This document shows, piece after piece, positions 19,831 to 29,800 of a DNA stretch of 64,000 nt. The notes beneath the pieces were generated by a model. The model was not told where the DNA came from. It did not search any database and worked only from the letters and a program-made list of their open reading frames with translations. The position numbers and the translations under genes are program-made. The stretch is from an uncultured Bacteroidales bacterium (GTDB taxonomy: Bacteria; Bacteroidota; Bacteroidia; Bacteroidales; UBA932): the NCBI GenBank assembly GCA_945870315.1, contig CAMBRR010000003.1, positions 21,696 through 85,695 on the forward strand, read 5' to 3'. The first letter of the stretch is position 1, and each line of letters begins with the position of its first letter.

Positions 19831-20931
19831 CTAGATGAGCATTTCAACAGGCTGAACCTTGCTTTCGTCCAAAGGAGCCGTCTTATATTGAGTCTTTCCA
19901 AAATCTATCCTTTTCAGATCGATGCAACGGATATTCTGGTTCCAGGCAGTGCGATAGTAGAGCCGAAGCGTGGAGAGATCCGTCGCTGCAGTAAACTGGG
20001 TTGCACTCGGAAGGCCGCTAGGGATATTGTCTGCCTTATGCTGAGCGCCAACAGGAATGTCAAAATTATTCAGGATATGAAAGGCCTGGATAACCATCTC
20101 GAAAGATGTTGCCAAGACAGGTGCACTGGTACTGAAAAAAGCAGCCCTGACAAATCGGGAAGGAGGAGTGAAGTCTCCAGGAAGCCCAAGAAATCCACTG
20201 CCACCACCCAGAGGAGCAAGCCCTACTGCAACATCAGGATTGACGCCCTGCCCAAGAGCCTGATTGCCGGCTGCCCCGGAATGAAGATTCACATAGTTGC
20301 GAAGATTGGTCATATGAAATTCAAAACCTGGGGCATTGGTAAAGGTGCCGACAGGATTCTCATAAAACACTGGTTCTCCCTGCTTGAACTCAAGAACAAC
20401 TATCCGTCCTCCCGGTTCGCTGAACCTCCAGTGAACCGTACCTATGCGCGAGTCAATGGAAATCACTCTCACATTGCCGATTCCTTCCTTGAGTTGCTCT
20501 ATGCTGCTGAATTGGGACAACACCCAGCTTACAAACTGCAAATCGCATATGCTTCGCTTCCTGGAATTCTTTTCAAATTGAGGATATTCACCGAACCCCG
20601 GGAAAAAGAACAGGCCGGCAGACAACCCGGCCTCATTGACACCTTCAACGACAAACTGTTCATAATCAGTATAAATTCCAACATAACCATACTTAGCCTG
20701 GAATTCAAGGCCGGTTACGCCTTCAGGAGTAAACGACTGCTGCATATGTCCTCTCGGCACAATTGCATAGCCGCAATTCATAGGCTCATTCGCCCATTCT
20801 ACAGTTCGCGCTACAATCCGGCTTCCATCTTCAGCCTTCAGAGCAATACCCGTACAGGCATGAGATTCCAAGCCACCACCGCTGGCAATCAATGCCAGAA
20901 GGATACAAGAAAACATAGATAAACGTTTCAT
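19831..20931 (-). CDS. Choloylglycine hydrolase / linear amide C-N hydrolase family (bile salt hydrolase or penicillin V acylase-like), secreted
   Basis: Signal peptide then CTGIALKAEDGSRIVARTVEW, EGVNEAGLSAGLFF, FTNAPGFEFHMTNLRNYVNL, SRFVR. Confidence 0.9.
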   Translation of the reverse strand: MKRLSMFSCILLALIASGGGLESHACTGIALKAEDGSRIVARTVEWANEPMNCGYAIVPRGHMQQSFTPEGVTGLEFQAKYGYVGIYTDYEQFVVEGVNEAGLSAGLFFFPGFGEYPQFEKNSRKRSICDLQFVSWVLSQFSSIEQLKEGIGNVRVISIDSRIGTVHWRFSEPGGRIVVLEFKQGEPVFYENPVGTFTNAPGFEFHMTNLRNYVNLHSGAAGNQALGQGVNPDVAVGLAPLGGGSGFLGLPGDFTPPSRFVRAAFFSTSAPVLATSFEMVIQAFHILNNFDIPVGAQHKADNIPSGLPSATQFTAATDLSTLRLYYRTAWNQNIRCIDLKRIDFGKTQYKTAPLDESKVQPVEMLI

Positions 20932-21000
20932 AATCACAAAGTTTAAAGTGACACAACTCCTTTACGTCACTGCAAAAATCGTGACATACGCCAACATACA

Positions 21001-21039
21001 GAGAGGGTGACTAAAAAACGAATTTTCAGTCACCCTCTC
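21001..21039 (-). terminator. Intrinsic terminator downstream of OmpA-family gene
   Basis: gagagggtgact...agtcaccctctc 12-bp arms. Confidence 0.7.
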
Positions 21040-21079
21040 TATACTGCGCGGAAACTTTAGATTCCGCAGTGATATCAGA

Positions 21080-22327
21080 TTAGAAAGAAATCACAACTGC
21101 ACGGTCGAGAGCAGGATTTGTACTATCAACAAGGCTTGAACGAACAGCGATCTTGTCTGCTGAGAAGCCATATTTTTTAACAAGCAGATTCTTAACATAC
21201 TCAACACGGTTGGCAGCAATCTTCTTGTTGAATTCGATAGAACCAGTCTTGGTATCAGCAGAACCAGTGATGGAAATCTTCTCAACCTTCTTGAGTTCAG
21301 CCTCATTGTTCTTTACATACTCATTAAGACGTGCAAGCTCACTGTCGGATAAAGTAGTCTTGGCGATATCGAAATAGAATGCATCACCAGCAAGTCCTTC
21401 AACATACTTGACAACTTCCTTAACATCTGCAGCCCTATTCTTAAGAGCATCATTTTCAGCCTGGAGAGCCTTGTTAGCCTCATTAGCCTTTGCAAGCTGT
21501 TCTTTCTTGGCTGCGAGAGCTTTCTGAGCCTCTTCAAGAGCCTTGTTTGCAGCCTCAATTGCTGCTGCAGCCTCTTTGGAAGCATCAACATTGGCAGATG
21601 CGTTCTTTACAGAGCTGGCACGAGTCCAGTTGGTCTTGCCAATATTCACTGAAAGTCCTACAGTAGCAGAAATAGCGCCGGAAACTCCGCCCTGTCCTTC
21701 GTGATGACGTCCATTCATAAGAAGGCCTCTGACATCGAGAGTGAGGTCGAGTCTTTTGCAAAGACGCATTACATTGAGCAAACCGACACCTGCTGCGAAC
21801 TCGCTGTCACCATATTTCTCTTCGCCTTCACGCTGATAAGTTCTCAAGAAACCTGCGTGTGCATAAGGAACAAAATTCCAGAATCTGGTCTCTTTGTAGC
21901 CTCCCCAAGCGTGAGAAACATTCCAAAGAGCATCAGCGTGAACATATGCAAAACCGAATCTCTGTTTGTACTTGCCAGATTCGAAATCAGGATGAGCACC
22001 GAGAACAGACGAAGTCTTAGACCACTCTGCTCCAGTAAGACCCTGATAACCGACTCTTACACCGACTGCAGGAGTAAACCACTTACCGAAATCAATATCC
22101 AAAGCAGGAGTTACGGCTGGAGTATATCCACCATCACCGAAAAGATTGATACCGCCGGCGACACCGATAAACCAATTGTCTCCAAACTTATTGGTAAGAT
22201 AAGGTCCACGAACCACCTTACCGTTTTCATCTCGGTTTCCATTTTCCTGTGCGAAAGCAGAAGTTCCGTTCATAGCTGCCATAGCGACAAATGCAAAAGC
22301 AGCAATTGCAATTGTTTTGAGTTTCAT
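21080..22327 (-). CDS. OmpA-family outer membrane protein
   Basis: Signal peptide, beta-barrel-like N-terminus, coiled-coil A/K/E-rich linker, C-terminal OmpA domain (ISITGSADTKTGSIEFNKKIAANRVEYVKNLLVKKYG). Confidence 0.9.
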   Translation of the reverse strand: MKLKTIAIAAFAFVAMAAMNGTSAFAQENGNRDENGKVVRGPYLTNKFGDNWFIGVAGGINLFGDGGYTPAVTPALDIDFGKWFTPAVGVRVGYQGLTGAEWSKTSSVLGAHPDFESGKYKQRFGFAYVHADALWNVSHAWGGYKETRFWNFVPYAHAGFLRTYQREGEEKYGDSEFAAGVGLLNVMRLCKRLDLTLDVRGLLMNGRHHEGQGGVSGAISATVGLSVNIGKTNWTRASSVKNASANVDASKEAAAAIEAANKALEEAQKALAAKKEQLAKANEANKALQAENDALKNRAADVKEVVKYVEGLAGDAFYFDIAKTTLSDSELARLNEYVKNNEAELKKVEKISITGSADTKTGSIEFNKKIAANRVEYVKNLLVKKYGFSADKIAVRSSLVDSTNPALDRAVVISF

Positions 22328-22511
22328 ACCTATCTATATAATTTAAAGTTTTCTATTTCTTTGGATTTCACATCAACACCTTATGGTGCCACACACATTA
22401 CAAACCGCAAATATAATAAGTATTATGATAAATAAAACATATTTTTTGATAATATTTAATATTGTCTTTTATTGTTTTTGTAATTCAATTTATTTTTCTA
22501 CCTTTGCAGTT

Positions 22512-22608
22512 GGGTAAGTCATACACGACCAGCTCCCTCCGAATTCCCCCAGGGCTTGACCGCAGCAAGGGTAGGAGGTCGTAGCGGTGCGATGTATCAA
22601 GCTTACCC
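22512..22608 (+). ncRNA. ffs: Bacterial small signal recognition particle RNA (4.5S-like)
   Basis: Ends pair (gggtaag...cttaccc), central CCCAGGGCTTGACCGCAGCAAGGGTAGGAGGTCG resembles the SRP domain IV region, preceded by TACCTTTG and followed by T-run. Confidence 0.75.
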
Positions 22609-22649
22609 TTTTTTTATGTAGTATTCACGCACCGAATAAAGGTTTAGAT

Positions 22650-24152
22650 ATGAATTTTTCAAACAGAACGATACTTCTTTTTATATTGTTGACAATCCTC
22701 TCGCTTGGATTTGCTTCTTGTGAGCAGGAAATTGTAACAGAAAAGCCTCCGCAAGAAAATAATGAAGGCAATGAGAACGAAGGTGATGAAAACCAGGGTG
22801 GAAACGAAAACCAAGGAGGAAACGAAAACCAGGGAGGGGACGAGAATGGTGGGACAATTGACCTTGCCGGTGTGGAATATGTCTGGGATTGGAGCGTCAT
22901 CCCGGAAATAACGATAGAAGTGCCTCTGGACCAGTGGAATCAGTTTCTTGCGAACTATGATTCCAATAACCGCACAAAGGAATATGTACACTGCAACGTT
23001 ACATATAAAAAAGGAAACGATGTTTTCAAGATTAACGATGCAGCGATGAGGATGAGAGGCAACACATCCAGGAGGAGGCCGGAAAATGGAGGTTCCACTC
23101 ACGTGGCTGGAAACACCGACTGGTCTCATTTCCACATAGGGCTCAATCTCAGGAAGTACCAGAAGGACGCTGACCACGAGATTCACGGCATAAGGAAGAT
23201 GAATCTTAAGTGGTTCAAGGACGACCCGGTATATGCAAGAGAGGTATTCTGCCTCGACCTCTTCAAAAGAGAAGGAATATGGACAGCGGCAAATGAAATT
23301 TACTGCAGGCTTTGGATTCACGTAAAGGGAGATCCGAAACCTGCATATTATGGGGTATATGGACTTATCGAACCGTATGACAACAAATTCATTGAAAGAA
23401 GAGAAGGCCTGTTTGGCAGCGCTACGGGCAATTTGTGGAAATGCACATATGTCAATCAGCCTGCTGACCTGAGGAGCACATCGGCAAGCTTTGGAGAGGA
23501 TAACAATGTCAATGAATATACCTATGAACTGAAGGAGACCACGACAACATTCGCAGAAGCCGAAGACCAGCTGAAGGACTTCATTCTCAAGCTCAACGGC
23601 AAATCCGACGATAGTTTCAAGAAATGGATTCAGGAGGTGTGCGACGTGGAACTGCTGATGAAGACATATGCAATAAATGTCGCCGTAGGAATGTGGGACG
23701 ATATGTGGTGCAATGGCAACAACTACTACCTCTATTTCAACAGTACCGACAGATTCAACTACAAGGTTTTCCTGCTCCCATATGACTACGACAATACCCT
23801 AGGCACCGGACTCAATGACTTCGGCAACCCTGCTACAAAGAATCCGCTCCATTGGGGAGATAAAGGCATTCTTATGGAAAGGATGATGAAGTTCGACGAG
23901 TTCAAGCAAATCTATGTGGATGAACTCAAACGGCTGGTAAACCCAAGCAACGCTCTGATGGACCAGTCTTCCGCATCGGAAAGGATAAGGCAGTGGCAGG
24001 ACAAGATCCGGGGATATGTCGCCAATGACACGGGAGAAGATATGAGCATTGAAGACAGATGCGCCGGGTGGGGCAATTTCCAGTTCAGTGTTACCGGTTC
24101 GAGCAATAATTATTTTGCTATCAAATCACAGACTATCAATAACTTGCCATAA
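22650..24152 (+). CDS. CotH kinase family lipoprotein
   Basis: Lipobox SLGFASC; acidic Gly/Asn/Glu repeat linker; AAMRMRGNTSRRRP, LNLRKYQKD, VFLLPYDYDNTLG motifs of CotH. Confidence 0.85.
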   Translation: MNFSNRTILLFILLTILSLGFASCEQEIVTEKPPQENNEGNENEGDENQGGNENQGGNENQGGDENGGTIDLAGVEYVWDWSVIPEITIEVPLDQWNQFLANYDSNNRTKEYVHCNVTYKKGNDVFKINDAAMRMRGNTSRRRPENGGSTHVAGNTDWSHFHIGLNLRKYQKDADHEIHGIRKMNLKWFKDDPVYAREVFCLDLFKREGIWTAANEIYCRLWIHVKGDPKPAYYGVYGLIEPYDNKFIERREGLFGSATGNLWKCTYVNQPADLRSTSASFGEDNNVNEYTYELKETTTTFAEAEDQLKDFILKLNGKSDDSFKKWIQEVCDVELLMKTYAINVAVGMWDDMWCNGNNYYLYFNSTDRFNYKVFLLPYDYDNTLGTGLNDFGNPATKNPLHWGDKGILMERMMKFDEFKQIYVDELKRLVNPSNALMDQSSASERIRQWQDKIRGYVANDTGEDMSIEDRCAGWGNFQFSVTGSSNNYFAIKSQTINNLP

Positions 24153-24162
24153 AGGAAGCATT

Positions 24163-24231
24163 GGCCTCTGTCGGGAACGGCGACTAGCCTCTATCGGGAA
24201 TGGTGACTGGCCTCTATCGGGAACGGTGGCT
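24163..24231. repeat. Three tandem copies of a 23-bp unit overlapping the 3' end of the minus-strand FAD oxidoreductase gene
   Basis: ggcctctgtcgggaacggcgact / agcctctatcgggaatggtgact / ggcctctatcgggaacggtggct. Confidence 0.9.
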
Positions 24232-25770
24232 GGCCCGGATGGCGCAGTTGATGCCGTCGAGAGCAGATGATACGATTCCACCGGCATATCCAGCCCCTTC
24301 TCCACAAGGATAAAGCCCACTGACCTGAACGTGCTCAAGAGTGTCCACGTCACGAGGTATCCTTACAGGAGAGGACGTTCTGGATTCAACACCTAGAAGC
24401 AAGGCTTCGTTGGTATAATATCCTTTAATCATATTGTTACCAACCTGAGGGAAGGCATATTTCAGACGCAGGGAGACAGATTCCGGAAGCAGTTCATAGA
24501 GCGGAGCATTCACGGCACCCGGATGATAGGATGTCGCAGGCAGACCGGTTGAAGGCACCCTACGGCAGAAATCCATCATTCGCTGGGCAGGAGCCTTGAT
24601 GGAACCTGAATAATCATACATCCTCCTTTCGACATCCTGCTGAAAGCGCAGCAGTGCCAGCGGGCCGAATTTTGAATATTCCGGAAAATCCTCCGGCTCC
24701 ACCGACACAACGACACCGGCATTTGCCCAACGCGAATTACGGGCAGAATTGGACATTCCGTTCAATACTGTTTCCATCGGAGCCGTCGCGGAAGGAACAA
24801 GGATTCCGCCCGGACACATACAAAACGAGAAGACTCCCCTGCCTTCTATCTGTGTAACGAAAGAATATTCAGCAGCAGGCATATATGGCTGATACTTACC
24901 GTGATAGCGAGCCTTGTTGATAAGAGATTGCGGATGCTCCACCCTCACACCAAGGGCAAAACCCTTCGCCTGAATTTCCCAGCCCTTCCTGTGGAATAGT
25001 TCATAAATGTCACGAGCAGAATGGCCACACGCAAGAATGAGGCTGGAGGCGGCAAAGACCTCAAAAGTACCATCGGGATGAGATACAGTTGCAGCAATAT
25101 TGCCGTCAGAGCGACGTTCGATATCTGTTACCCTCGACGAAAAATGATACTCTCCCCCGTGTTCCACAATACATTTTCGAATATTCTCCACAATCAGAGG
25201 CAATTTGTCGCTTCCGATATGCGGATGCGCATCCACTAAGATGGAAGCGTCTGCTCCGAAGCGTACCAGTTGGTGAAGAACTTCCCTGATATCCCCTCTT
25301 TTGGAAGACCTCGTAAAAAGTTTGCCGTCAGAAAAGGCTCCGGCTCCACCCTCACCGAAACAATAGTTGGAATCTTCATTGACACGGCCCTCTTTCGACA
25401 AGATTGCCATATCGAATTTCCTTGCGTGGACATCCTTTCCCCTTTCAAGCACTATAGGTTTGCGCCCTTCCATCAAAAGACGCAGAGAGGCAAACATTCC
25501 AGCAGGACCGGCACCTACGACAATCACCGGTTCAGACGATGAAACATCCTTATAATCAGGCAATTCATACGAAGATAGAGGCTCATCGGGACGATAAACC
25601 TCCAATTTGTAACGATAAAGGACATCCTTGCGCGCATCAATGGATCGACGCACTATCCTGTATTTCGCCTTCTGCTTGGGAGATATTCCCAAAGCCTTGA
25701 CCGCAGCGGCCTGTATGACATCCTCTGACAAAGGAAGTCCGAGTGGAGAGGTAATTTCTATTTCTTTCAT
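24214..25770 (-). CDS. FAD-dependent oxidoreductase (NAD(FAD)-utilizing dehydrogenase, COG2509-like)
   Basis: PVIVVGAGPAGMFASLRLLMEGRKPIVLERG dinucleotide-binding motif, GEGGAGAFSDGKLFTR, GLYPCGEGAGYAGGIVSSALDG. Confidence 0.9.
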   Translation of the reverse strand: MKEIEITSPLGLPLSEDVIQAAAVKALGISPKQKAKYRIVRRSIDARKDVLYRYKLEVYRPDEPLSSYELPDYKDVSSSEPVIVVGAGPAGMFASLRLLMEGRKPIVLERGKDVHARKFDMAILSKEGRVNEDSNYCFGEGGAGAFSDGKLFTRSSKRGDIREVLHQLVRFGADASILVDAHPHIGSDKLPLIVENIRKCIVEHGGEYHFSSRVTDIERRSDGNIAATVSHPDGTFEVFAASSLILACGHSARDIYELFHRKGWEIQAKGFALGVRVEHPQSLINKARYHGKYQPYMPAAEYSFVTQIEGRGVFSFCMCPGGILVPSATAPMETVLNGMSNSARNSRWANAGVVVSVEPEDFPEYSKFGPLALLRFQQDVERRMYDYSGSIKAPAQRMMDFCRRVPSTGLPATSYHPGAVNAPLYELLPESVSLRLKYAFPQVGNNMIKGYYTNEALLLGVESRTSSPVRIPRDVDTLEHVQVSGLYPCGEGAGYAGGIVSSALDGINCAIRASHRSR

Positions 25771-25771
25771 C

Positions 25772-26794
25772 TTACAATTCTGCCAGACGGCTTACCGGAG
25801 CCACCGACAAAGGTGTCCTTTCGCCGTTGAGATAATGGAACCATCCCGCGATTGCAATCATAGCGGCATTGTCCGTAGTGAATTTGAATTCCGGGAGGAA
25901 GGTCGTCCAGCCACGCCTGAGACCCTCTTCCTGGATTCTGGAACGGAGGCCGCTGTTGGCAGATACGCCTCCACCGATGGTAATCTGTCGTATTCCTGTC
26001 TGCTTTGCAGCCTTGATAAGTTTATCCATCAGTATGTCTATCAATGCTTTCTGGAAACTTGCACAAATATCGGCCTTGTTTTTCTCCATAAAGTCCGGAT
26101 CAAGGGCCATCTGGTCCCTGACAAAATAAAGGAGGGAGGTCTTGATGCCGCTGAAACTATAATCCAGTCCGGGAACATGTGGTTTGGCAAACTTGAAACG
26201 GAGCGGATCACCCTGTTTTGCAAGAGAGTCCACAACAGGACCTCCCGGATAACCCAAGCCCATCATTTTCGAGCACTTGTCAAAGGCTTCCCCGACGGCG
26301 TCATCTATTGTCTGACCCAGGATTTCATATTCCAGCGGGCTGTTTACTTTCACAATCTGGCTATTGCCGCCGGAAACCAGCAGACAAAGGTACGGAAACT
26401 CCGGAGCACGGTGCTCCTTGTCAGGCTGCTTGATAAAGTTGGCAAGTATATGTCCCTGAAGATGATTGACTTCCACAAGAGGTTTGCCCAAGGCCAAGGC
26501 CAGACCCTTGGCGAAGGAAGTACCGACCAGAAGCGAGCCGAGCAAGCCCGGTCCACGGGTAAAGGCAATGGCAGTGATATCTTCTGCCCTGACACCGGAA
26601 CGGACGATGGCCTCGCTCACTACAGGGACTATGTTCAGCTGATGCGCCCTTGATGCAAGTTCCGGTATCACTCCGCCATATGCCTTGTGCACATCCTGAG
26701 ATGCGAGGACATTTGACAGCAACACCCCGTCTCTAATGATGGCTGCAGAGGTGTCGTCACACGATGATTCTATTCCAAGTATGATATCCGCCAT
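25772..26794 (-). CDS. tsaD: tRNA N6-adenosine threonylcarbamoyltransferase
   Basis: ILGIESSCDDTSAAII, HLQGHILANF, LVSGGNSQIV, IGGGVSANSGLR. Confidence 0.96.
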   Translation of the reverse strand: MADIILGIESSCDDTSAAIIRDGVLLSNVLASQDVHKAYGGVIPELASRAHQLNIVPVVSEAIVRSGVRAEDITAIAFTRGPGLLGSLLVGTSFAKGLALALGKPLVEVNHLQGHILANFIKQPDKEHRAPEFPYLCLLVSGGNSQIVKVNSPLEYEILGQTIDDAVGEAFDKCSKMMGLGYPGGPVVDSLAKQGDPLRFKFAKPHVPGLDYSFSGIKTSLLYFVRDQMALDPDFMEKNKADICASFQKALIDILMDKLIKAAKQTGIRQITIGGGVSANSGLRSRIQEEGLRRGWTTFLPEFKFTTDNAAMIAIAGWFHYLNGERTPLSVAPVSRLAEL

Positions 26795-26834
26795 ATTCTA
26801 TGAATTTAAGCCTGCAAAAATAAGCATTTTTTGT

Positions 26835-26842
26835 TACTTTTG
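26835..26842 (+). promoter_or_regulatory. Candidate -7 box (TACTTTTG) for tamB-like gene
   Basis: ttgttacttttgcagattgg in the divergent tsaD/tamB intergenic region. Confidence 0.45.
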
Positions 26843-26889
26843 CAGATTGGACTTGAATTTGCACAAGCCGCAATATAACCGTATAGCTT

Positions 26890-29800
26890 ATTAAAAGAAT
26901 TCTTAAAATATTATGGCTGACGGTGGTCAGTGTAATCGCAATAGTCATTGCGATGGCTCTTCTGCTGCAAGTGCCTCAGGTACAGACCGGTCTGACTGCC
27001 ATTGCCATCAAGAAGATTACAGGCAGATTCGATGCCGACATCCGTTTTGAGAAAGTCCACCTGAAGCCCTTCACCACCCTGATACTCAAGAATATAGAAA
27101 TCATTGACCGGGCACCGGCAATCGATCCGGTTGACTCTCTTGCAACACAAGTTGACACCTTCTTCATGGCAGACTACATACTCGCGAGATTCAATCCCAG
27201 GACTCTAATTTCCAAAGACAAAGCCATCCACATTGACAAGGTGACCATAAAAGGGGGCAAGATGAATCTGGTTACGGAAAGTTGCCCGATTGAAGAAGAT
27301 GGAGACACCACAACAGTCAACCTAACAAGAATATTCCATATCAAAAAACCTACGGAGCGGACAGTCAACCCTAAAGAATTATTCCACATAAAAAAGGTTG
27401 AGATACAGGAGTTTTCATTCTCCCTTCTGAACCGGAGCGCAAGAAAGCTGGAATACAGGGGAGGAATAAATTGGGATGACTTGCATATTGATCAAATCAA
27501 CATCAAGGCCAGACAGCTACGATTTGAAGGCGGGATTATGTACGGGCAGGCCGATGACATTTCATTCCGGGAAAGTACGGGATTCACCGCAAGGCATATA
27601 AGTGGCAGCAGCGTGAAAGTAGGAGGGGGCCGCACCATTGTTAACGACCTGTTTATGGACGATGGGATGTCTGAAATCAGGATTCCGTTGTTTATGATGG
27701 AATATACCTGTCCCGAAGACTTTTCAGACTTTATCCAGAAGGTAAGCCTATATGGAGACATCCGGCCTAGTACATTGGATTTCAGGACTTTGTGGCCATT
27801 TGCTCCGGAACTTTACGGGAACAATCTGAAACTGTCGCTCTCCGGGAAGGTGTCGGGACCTGTGGAAGCGATGAAGTTTGAGAACATCAGCGCCAGTTCC
27901 CGGGACGGAGGATTTTCAATCCTTGCAAACGGTTCAATGACAGGACTCCCTGACATATATTCAACCGTCTTTGACATCAGGCTCCGGAATGCCAACATTA
28001 CCTCGTACGGATTGGAAAAGTTCCTGTCCCACTGGACTCCATCCGGTCAGAGCACAGAGTTGGGCAAATTCGGCAAAGGTTTGATTTTCAACATTGTAGC
28101 CAATGGTAAAGGAACCCTCGATGCCCTACAGGTGAAAGCAGATGCGAGGTCTATGGCCGGCAATGCAAAATGTGACGTACTTCTGGAAAACCTGCTCCAA
28201 AAAGACAAGTCGATAAAAATTTCCGGAAACATCCGCACAAAAGACCTGGATGCAGGAAGGATTATAGGCAAGGAAATCGTTGGTCCCGTCACTTTGGAGG
28301 CGGGCCTCAAAGCCAATCTGGGCAACCGGGGCCAAAATGAAGCCGCCATCCAGATTGATTCCATGATTGTGGACAGGCTACATCTGAATGGATATGATTA
28401 TCACGGAATTGCAGGAGCCGGAGAACTGAGCGAATCAGCATTTAACGGCAAAATCATTTGCAACGACCCTGCGCTGAATTTTCTGTTCCAAGGTACTTTC
28501 GCCCTGTCATCCAAGACCAACAACTCCCTCTATAAGTTCTATGCGAACATAGGCCACGCAGACCTGAACGCAATGAACATTGACAAGAGAGGCAAGTCGG
28601 AAGTACAGGTACAGACCAGTGTCAATTTCACCAGGACGTCAGAAGGAAACATCTTCGGAAAGATTGAGGCAAAGAACCTGATTCTGGAAAACACAGCCGG
28701 CAAACACAACATTGGAAATATCAGCCTCACCTCTCTCAGCGCCGATGACGTGTATAGGATGAAACTCAGCTCCAGGTTTGCGGACGGCAGTTTCTCAGGC
28801 TCTGCCCCTGTCACCGACTTCATCACCGACCTGAAGAACATAACCCTCAAGAGGGAACTTCCGGCCCTGTTTGCTGAACCGGAATTTTCCTGGAAAGGAA
28901 ACAACTACAGCCTCAGTCTGAAACTGCACAACACGATGGACCTGCTTTCGTTCGTCTGTCCGGGAGTCTATATTTCAGACAACACTTCCCTTTCCGCCAA
29001 AATAGACAACAAGGGAGGCTTCAGCCTAGGCTTCAAATCCCCTAGAGTCGCCTATAAAGAGCAGTATTTCAAGACCTTGGAAGCCAAGATGGACAATCAG
29101 GAGAGTCATCTTTCAGGAGAAGTGAACTGCGAAGAAATCAAGATTTCCACTTTGAAACTGATTGAAAACAGGCTTCAGATATTTGCGGATGACAATCATA
29201 TTGGAACAGGACTCACTTATGACAACGAAAGTGAGATTCTAGGAAGCGGTGAACTTATTGTCCACGGAGACCTCCAGAGGAGCGACAAAGGAGTCAAAAT
29301 GGATGTCAACCTGCTACCGTCCACCCTCAACCTCAATTCGAGGGAGTGGAACATACTTCCATCCGAAATTTCCATTCTCGGCAAGGAAATCGATGTCAAA
29401 AAACTGGAAATGGAAAGCGGGGAGCAGCATATTCGGGCATATGGAAGAACATCCGTTTCACAGCGGGACACTCTTTCACTCGACCTTGACAGATTTGACA
29501 TTTCGATTATCAATCCTCTGCTCGGACAGGACCTCGGAGTAAGGGGCTCCGCTACCGGTTTCGTACAGCTGACCTCCCCTCTTGAAGACAAGGGATTGCT
29601 GGTGGATCTGATCTGTGATTCGACCTATGTTTCAGATATCCCTCTAGGAGAACTTACGGCATACAGCAGGTGGAATGACGAATTCAACCGATTCGACATA
29701 AGCATCAGCAATGAACACAAAGGGGAAAGGAATATAAGTTTGGATGGAAGGCTATATCCGAAAATAAGCAGGATAGAAGCCTCTGCCGACCTCAACGGAT

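Noticed and set aside
19888-20922. 344-aa plus-strand ORF antisense to the choloylglycine-hydrolase-like gene
   Set aside because: Long but low-quality composition; opposite strand has full catalytic motifs and a signal peptide.
24163-24231. Possible CRISPR array
   Set aside because: Repeats are head-to-tail with no spacers and only three copies; no cas genes in the window.
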